A DNA stretch of 64,000 nt from Syngnathus acus (Eukaryota; Chordata; Actinopteri; Syngnathiformes; Syngnathidae). The position numbers and the translations under genes were made by a program. Positions 57,344-64,000 of the stretch are shown in pieces; positions within the stretch are counted from its first letter, which is position 1, and every line of letters starts with the position of its first letter. The notes below the pieces were generated by a model, which saw nothing but the letters and a program-made list of their open reading frames with translations, searched no databases and was not told where the DNA came from. The stretch spans positions 3,493,053-3,557,052 of the forward strand of contig NC_051093.1 of assembly GCF_901709675.1 (NCBI RefSeq), given 5' to 3'.

Positions 57344-58717
57344 GTGAGTCTTAACCTGGCCTCTTGAGGCTTCAATGAATCGCGAATCGAGGGATACCAC
57401 AAATGGTCCCCGAGGTGCACATTAGAGTAGAAATGCTTGAACAGTTACCTTGAAGTGAAAGTAGGGGGTCCATTTGTTAAGCTGTACCTTAAGGGGGGGT
57501 ACAATGAACGGTCAAGTTCTCCTTTGTGTGTGAAATGGTACAAAAGAGTTGCCTTGGAATCTGGTAATGGGCACATTAGTGGAGCTGAAGGGCTGCAATG
57601 TCTTATCACAAGGGTGGCACCTTGAAAAGATTTTACACTTTCGGAACATACTCAAGTCCTGAGGGACACAGTAGTGTTGCTTTTCCATGTAGCGGTACAA
57701 CATCTTGGTACCGGTAAAGCTCTGCTTTGACACTTGACCTTGTTGACTTGGGAGAGGGGGGGGGACGGACATTTGGACGTGCTCTGCATGGAAACAGCAC
57801 AAATAGTTCTTTTGAAGGCTGTACGTTGGAGGGTTACAATGTCTTGTCACTATAGGGTGGTAACCTGAAAACTCTTGAACGGTACCTTTAACGGTACTAT
57901 GTTTAGTAACTAGGCTGGTTCTGCTTCAACACTTCACAATTACACTCCATACAGTATTTGTGACTCGTGAAAAGGGTACAAATAGTTACCCTGAACTCCA
58001 GTAATTAGCCCTCAGGGACGAGTTGGGCTCGGCTGTGCCATACATTCACCTGCGGCATACCTCGCCAATTTTGGACACTGGATAATTAGTCCTTTGTGGT
58101 ACAGGGTTAAAAATAGAGTCCGACTACTACAGTTGGTCTGATACCGTGAATGTTAGCTTGTGTCGTTTTCAGCTCATAAAACATTTGGCTTTTGACACTC
58201 CGCTGAAGTTCTCCAACTTTGTGCCAATGCTTTTCTGACTGGACTGTGTTTGTGTGTGCATGTTTACGGCGCCTTTCATCAGCCTCGCCGCTGTTGACAT
58301 TCCCCCTGACTGCAGCTTTATTAGCCAGAAAAGAAGCCAGTAGATCATCGGTGTGTTTGCGAGCAAAGAGGAAAAAAAAAAAAATCAATTTGAAGGTTCA
58401 CCCGTGGTCAGTCGGTCACGCCTCGCTTGGACGCCGCTCACGCTTTAATGATGATGTCCGAGCGTGGGAATTCAACTTTTTTTTGGGCGAAGGGAGTCAA
58501 TGAGCTGTCGAGATGGATTTTTATTCATTTGCTGGTTAAAGCCGGATTGCCGCTGTTGGTCGGCGAGCATCTGTTTGGTCTTCCTGCGCTGGCATGAGAG
58601 GCTCGTTACACGCAGAACATGACTCGCTCACATAAATACAAGCGACTTTTAAGGGCCCTCGAATCAACAAATACCTTTTGAGGTCTACATTTAACTACTA
58701 TCTGGCTTGGTCATGTC

Positions 58718-58775
58718 CAGGGGCGTAGCTAGATTTTTTTTTCCCCCAACTATGTTAAACTGGGGGGGGGGGGGC
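58718..58775 (+). repeat. Fragment of an interspersed repeat with a GGCGTAG start
   Basis: CAGGGGCGTAGCTAG followed by a T run and a G run, related to 8183-8240. Confidence 0.35.
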
Positions 58776-59241
58776 GCTTTATTTATTTTTGTAGAACTGA
58801 ATAAGTGTTTTGCTGCCATGGTGTATCATCTCCAGGCAATTCAGAGCGTTGTCATGTATGAGCGCTACAGTTGACTGCATCATCAAAGAGAAGAAGTTAT
58901 GCTCTCGTCTGAGTCACCGATGAAGATAATTTATGCGAAGCGTGTTACGGCTTGTTTGTAAATAATGCATTTCCACGCTCGTCTCTACGCCTGCTGACAT
59001 CCGGGCTAATGCGCACTTAACGGACGCGGAATTACGATGGGTTACAGATGTTTACAACCATTTGACATTGGCGCTCTTCAGAAGAACTCCTCGTAAATTT
59101 CAGGCGCCAACACCTGCTCCGCATTTGGACGCCTGCGATAAGTGAAACTGCGTGAAATAAAACGCCGATGCATCACGAGGGTGCTTATCACATGGATTGT
59201 GTTTTTGGGGTAATCCGCTGTTGAGGTGCCAGGGAGTGTTG

Positions 59242-59279
59242 ACAAGTACACACGCACACACGTGTGTGTGTGCACTTGT
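59242..59279. repeat. 38-bp near-palindrome with CA/TG arms
   Basis: The arms ACAAGTACACACGCACACA and TGTGTGTGTGCACTTGT-type sequence mirror each other around a central ACACGTGT, with two imperfect pairs per arm. The non-repetitive outer ends ACAAGT/ACTTGT also match, so this is more than two abutting microsatellites. Confidence 0.8.
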
Positions 59280-61244
59280 ATAGATATATAAACAGGGACC
59301 AGTTAAGCATTTAAGTTGATTGGTAGATTGAATACGTTATTTTAGGGCTTCACATGAAGCTTTGAGTGGTTTGGGGATCCTCAAATGGGCTCATGTTGGC
59401 GATCGCTATCTTTTTTTAGTGTTTTTATTTTAGCACTCATGGACACTTCCTCCTGTGTGTTTTGGGATTAATTAGCAATGTAGCTCTATCTTTACTATGC
59501 ACAGAGGACTTCCAGCCAACTGGCACTTGGAACGTTCTAAGAGCGGAGCCGCCGTGAGAATTTCAAATCATCTGCTCTCCTGAGCATGACTCAACCTCAC
59601 TTCACCTATCTGTGTTCCGGAATTAATATATTAAAAAAAGAAAGAAAAAAAGATATTACACTGTTGAATTTGCATGCGCCGCGTACTGTATGCAGCAAAG
59701 TTCCATTTTGCATGCAAGTGACGAACCGGCCCTTATTTTCATTTGCGGCGGATCTCCTCGGATCACCTTCAACAGTCCTCTCAGCTCGGATGAAGGCGGG
59801 AGAAGAAGAATCCGTGGTTGTTTTGTACGACACCCAGGCATGATCCCCTCGTTATAAGTGACGTCGATTCCCCTCATCGGATTATCCCCATTCGGCTAAT
59901 CCCACTAGAAAATCACGTGCAATGAGAGGTTTCCCAACCGGCCCTGCTGAATGAAAGTCGTTGAGGAATCCTCAAATGTCCTTGCAAGTCATTCACGGGG
60001 AAATTGCATTTCACTGACTTGAAACTGCGTCGGCGTTCGAAAACAGCTCCGTTATAAGTTTAGCGGCGCACGGCGTTAGCATCGCCGGCGCGCTCGATAT
60101 TTACACGGCAGATAAATCAGGCGACGGTGAACCAGAACAAAAGTGCTCGCGAGGTTTGCGAGCTCTAATATCTCTGTGTTATTAAAATGACATTTTAACC
60201 CCCCTGTGCAATAAAAGGCGAAGGGCCGAGCCTATAAATCTCTCTTAGCCCAACACCCTCCTTCGGGGCTGCATGGCGGCGTTGAGAAATGACTCATCGA
60301 TAGGTTCCTGCTCCGCGGCGATTAGTTCCAAAATACATTGTTTTCATTCCGGTATGATATTTATTATTTTTATTGTTAATATAAGAGGGGAGCTTAGAGA
60401 CTTTCCATCCATTTTACAACTGAAACTTTGGTATCTGAATTGGTATCATATCAGAGTATTTTTCTCAACCTTTTGTTGTGAGCTACTTCATCTTTTTTCT
60501 TCACGTTTAAAAGTCTCTGACTGTTTTTCTGAAAGAATTTTCAATAGTGTCGCAGAACAAGACGTGCCATTGTCAAGGAGCCGCGGCATCTCGCTGGCTC
60601 GATGCGGAACATACTGAAACTTTTCCTCAGCGGCGCAGCCGAGCGCATTCAAGCGTGGAAAAGAAAGCGATTCTGTCGAGGCGGGATTCGCGAGATAGCG
60701 AAGGTTCATTCATAGCAACGCTGTCAGTCGAGCAATGGCGGTCAGGAGGCGAGCGCCCGGGTGACGACGAGGAGACGGATCGGAGCGTGTATCCCAGCGG
60801 CGGAAAGTCGAAATCCAGTGTTTATCCAGGGCTTAGCGCCACTTTTCCCTGACCTCAGCGGCTTCCCTGTTGACTCCTCATCAGTGGGCCAGCAGATCTC
60901 CCTTGAGTGGTCGCTCGCCGTCGATTCCAGCTGGACCAGACCGGTTCTTCCCGACACAGAGGGAATCTGTCGACGTCTGATAAGACGGTGCCAGGGCTCA
61001 CCGGGACAGGCGCTGGCTGCCGTCGAGGAATTCCATTTTGAATTTAGCAGCGTGCCACCAGTCCTGACAAAACACTGCCTTTGGGCTCTTCTGACTCCAT
61101 TGTATTCCCCTTGCATGGTAGCATTCCAAACGGGCCGCAGCCGTCTTGTGTTTCTAATGTTTTGGTCTTTTTCAGCCATCTTTGTTTCAATCAGACATTT
61201 CTCAGGAACACTCAAGGGAAAATTAGAAATAACTAGCTCCTGAC

Positions 61245-61540
61245 ACCTGTTTCACAAACTGACATGAAATTGGATGGACATGTCTATCCAAACAAAACGC
61301 ACATTGTCTAAGGACAGGCTTGAAATTGAACAGAAAATCAGCCATTTTGGATTCAATTAGCAATTTGTCACTCAGTAGCACTGCCTGGAAAATAGTTTCA
61401 CTGATCGACACAAAATCGGGTGGACACGTCTACCATAACAAGATGCAGGAAAAAGTCAGAATCGGCCATGCTTGAAATTAAACAGGAAGTTGATCATTTT
61501 GGTTTCAAACAGCCATTTTGCAAATTCCAAAGCAAACACA
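61245..61540 (+). repeat. Interspersed repeat with about 146-bp internal units
   Basis: Two diverged units are offset by 146 bp: GACATGAAATTGGATGGACA at 61261 against GACACAAAATCGGGTGGACA at 61407, and GAAATTGAACAG...GCCATTTTGGATTCAA against GAAATTAAACAG...ATCATTTTGGTTTCAA. The word pattern is that of a dispersed teleost repeat; a related piece is at 52760-52900. Confidence 0.65.
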
Positions 61541-64000
61541 CAGAAGAGACTCAGTCCAACTGAGCCCAGATTACAGGTACTCCACAACCGGACCAAAAAT
61601 TTGATTGAAATGAGAACGGCGTTCTCACGAGTTAGGCAAATATGGGTGCTTAGCAACGCTCCTCTTGAACAAATTACACGGATGAAGCAAACGTTTGGCC
61701 GAACATGCGTGTTGAAGGACATTTAATTGCCGCCTGGATTACGTTCCCATCTCTTTAAGTACAGCGGTTGGCAAGCAATGTCGTTCAGTTTTTTTCAGTC
61801 CGTCCGTCCGTCTGTCTTTAACTCAGATCGTTCAGTTGGTTGGATTTTGTTTTTTTATTTCTCATCTTGATAATATCGATACTTTCGATAACTTTATAAT
61901 AATGGCAAAGTGAAATTTGCATGGAGTTTCATCTCTTCTGGTCTATTACTTTGGCCCAATAGAGCTTCAAATTTGCTGTGGCCGATGAATGGGTTTGATC
62001 GTATTGTGCTGCCGGAAGTCGTAATAAAACTCTCTGGCCCCTTTTTGCATACTGATGGGGACTTAAAAAAGAAAAGTGTAGTTAATGGCTATAGCCAATT
62101 TCCTCTTTTGGTCTTGTTCCCAATTGATGCGCCATTCTGCTCTCACTCCGCCAGTCACGCTCGGATGCTTTCAAGTGAAGCTCTATTTGACTATATTTAT
62201 TTTTATCCCACTCTTCTATTAGTGTAGTAGCCGTGGGTTATGCTTTGCCCACCGAGGCGGTGTTTGCGTCCATCAAAAGAGTTACAAGGTGCACGTCTGG
62301 AAATGGAAGTGACACGGCCCTGTGTGTCAAATCATATTCTGTCCATACGGAAAATCAAATGTACGAAGATGACGTCATTTTGATGCGAGGGGAGGTGGCA
62401 ACGCTTTACACTCGGGCACGTCTGGCAAATAAGTCTACCCCGGGACAAATGCATGTGCCAATCATACTTGTCAAGATTCCAATTTTCTCCCCACATCTCT
62501 GCATGCAACGTATTGGCTGCGGGGGATGCTGTCTTATGACGCAGGCTCATGCATTTGTTCAGGGGGGGTGGGGGTGAGGGGTGACAGGAATGGTGCCGGA
62601 GCCAAGATACAGTCACTGTTGGGAATATGCTTCCGAGGTTTGTCCGTGAGCTGACTACTTGAATAATAGGCCGAGGGACAGGCTGCTATTAGAATACGTC
62701 CCATTACGTGTCCGTATGGCTCTGTCCATCACGAGAACAAACTTGGAAAATAAAAATGCTGATCATACCCAAGACTGATAAAAAGATGATTAAAAAAAGA
62801 CGAGCTCTCGCTTTTGCTTTGATGATATTAAATTTCCAAAAGGTCAAAGACTGACTTGAGCAGAAAAGCTTTCTTACTTCATTCAATCTATTAAAAAGCT
62901 TAAAAAATGTTGGTCATGGCTTTTGATGTTTCAACACGGCATCGAGTCAAAATGGAGTGCAGTACATGGTTGCAACCAGTAGAGGCACTGTTGCTTCACG
63001 CTCGACTAAATTCAGTAAAACATGATCACACGCAACGATAACGCCAATTTTTTTTAACTTTTCAGCTAAATAATCAAACCAGATCTGCCTATTTTCTCCT
63101 CCTATGCCCATATGCCCTATGTTCCTCGTTAGCGCTCGCGCAAAGATTTGGTTCTTGCTTTGACACACACATAAGATGGCTTGTCATTGTCAAGAATGAA
63201 GCGAGGCAAAGGACAATGGCTTTAATTGCCAAGGTGCTTGGAGACCATTTACACCCCCCCCCACCCCCCACAAAACAAACATCATTTTCTCATTGTTGAT
63301 GGCGACTCTATTCAATTTCACCTCGAAGGACTCGCAAGGCGTGCGCTAATTCTTGTGTTTACACCCAAAACGAGTCCAACGGTCTGATTGGTTGCCAAAT
63401 CCGGCGCCGCCCGTTGCCTTTCAAGTGCCTGGTGGCTTCATGTTTACTTATTCATGCTCGGCTCGCTCCCCCAACATCGCCGCGGGGCGTTCCGTTCGAC
63501 TCGTTTTCGCGCAGCGTGAGGCAATGTACTCCGTCGCCGTCGACAGCGGCCCAAAGGCGGCCTACATACGGCGAGACGGATGGACGCTTTGATGAGCGGC
63601 CTTTTCCTAATGTTGTGATGCACGAGCATTGCTTTTGGAATCGCTGTGATCTACATTGACGGACTTTTTTGATTCAGGAGCCAATCATTTGCAATGCGAG
63701 GCTCTTTTTCGTTATCCTAGAAGACGTTTACTTTGAGGAACAAGGCTGCACTTTGGGGGGAGATTCTGCTTATTAATTGGAAAGTTAGCCGAGAGCTGCG
63801 CCTTCCGCTAGCTTGTTGTGCACCGAGAGAAGTCGTCCCTCGTGGGCATTTTCATCCACGCGCATATCAATAATTCACCAGCCGCCCACGTACAATTAAA
63901 TCAATATTGAATTGTGAGGAGAAAGTGGCAGCACTTTGAGTACAAATAGCGCTTCCAGGCACGGAAAGAAAGAAATCGCTCGCCTCTGTCTGCTTCTCAA

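Larger units (their letters stand above)
57344..64000 (+). other. hs3st4 intron 1, continues past the window
   Basis: After the donor at 57344 no sequence resembles the next HS3ST exon (expected to open with the Met-Pro-Arg-Thr region and contain the 3'-PAPS-binding motif). HS3ST genes typically have one very long first intron. The intron holds a repeat array (61245-61540), a palindrome (59242-59279), a repeat-end fragment (58718-58735) and GC-rich stretches near 60.6-61.0 and 63.4-63.6 kb. Confidence 0.75.

Noticed and set aside
1-64000. CRISPR array, prophage, operon or other prokaryotic system
   Set aside because: Spliced vertebrate genes, no spaced identical repeats and no phage or bacterial genes; the DNA is fish nuclear genome.

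Overview
The window is nuclear DNA from a ray-finned (teleost) fish. Its genes have vertebrate intron-exon structure with short GT-AG introns. The encoded proteins align closely, from my memory of the families, with vertebrate SYNGR2, CENPX, NOTUM, MYADML2 and HS3ST4. The spacer carries repeat types common in teleosts: hAT-like and Tigger-like MITEs, L2-type retrotransposon tails and many short mono-, di- and tetranucleotide tracts. I cannot name the species.

Layout. (1) 30-1859, minus: complete four-exon coding region of synaptogyrin-2, a four-pass vesicle membrane protein; the window opens in its 3' UTR. (2) 1860-2106: short divergent promoter shared with (3) cenpx, 2107-3044, plus, five exons, 81 aa, a histone-fold subunit of the CENP-S/X (MHF) complex. 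(4) 3145-28440: about 25 kb with no recognisable gene, holding CTCF-like motifs at its left edge, TCF/LEF-like motifs, two short repeat copies flanking a hAT-like MITE, and several blocks that look like non-coding regulatory DNA. (5) 28704-33785, plus: notum, 11 coding exons, 502 aa, the secreted carboxylesterase that removes palmitoleate from Wnt proteins; catalytic Ser/Asp/His are all present. (6) 36778-37689, plus: myadml2, a single-exon eight-pass MARVEL protein with a clear TATA box and an upstream perfect MEF2-type site. (7) 37968-56500: a second spacer of about 18 kb with a CpG-rich block (44.46-45.12 kb), a Tigger-like MITE and a perfect 13-bp hairpin. (8) 56796-57343, plus: first coding exon of a heparan sulfate 3-O-sulfotransferase, closest to HS3ST4; the rest of the window (57344-64000) is its first intron, and the remaining catalytic exon(s) lie beyond the window.

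The genes are not an operon or a pathway. As I recall the human 17q25.3 map, CENPX, NOTUM and MYADML2 have the same order and relative orientation there (with ASPSCR1 between CENPX and NOTUM, not seen here), while HS3ST4 comes from a different human region (16p12). The right edge of the window may therefore be a synteny junction. Exon boundaries were placed by reading splice sites and checking reading-frame continuity across every junction. I found no frameshift or premature stop in any of the five genes. I found no novel protein-coding system, CRISPR array, tRNA or rRNA gene. The points most worth a second look are regulatory or structural: the CTCF-like cluster, the MEF2/TATA region of myadml2, the CpG block with inverted homeobox-like repeats, the 13-bp hairpin, and the paired TCF-like sites in the notum desert.
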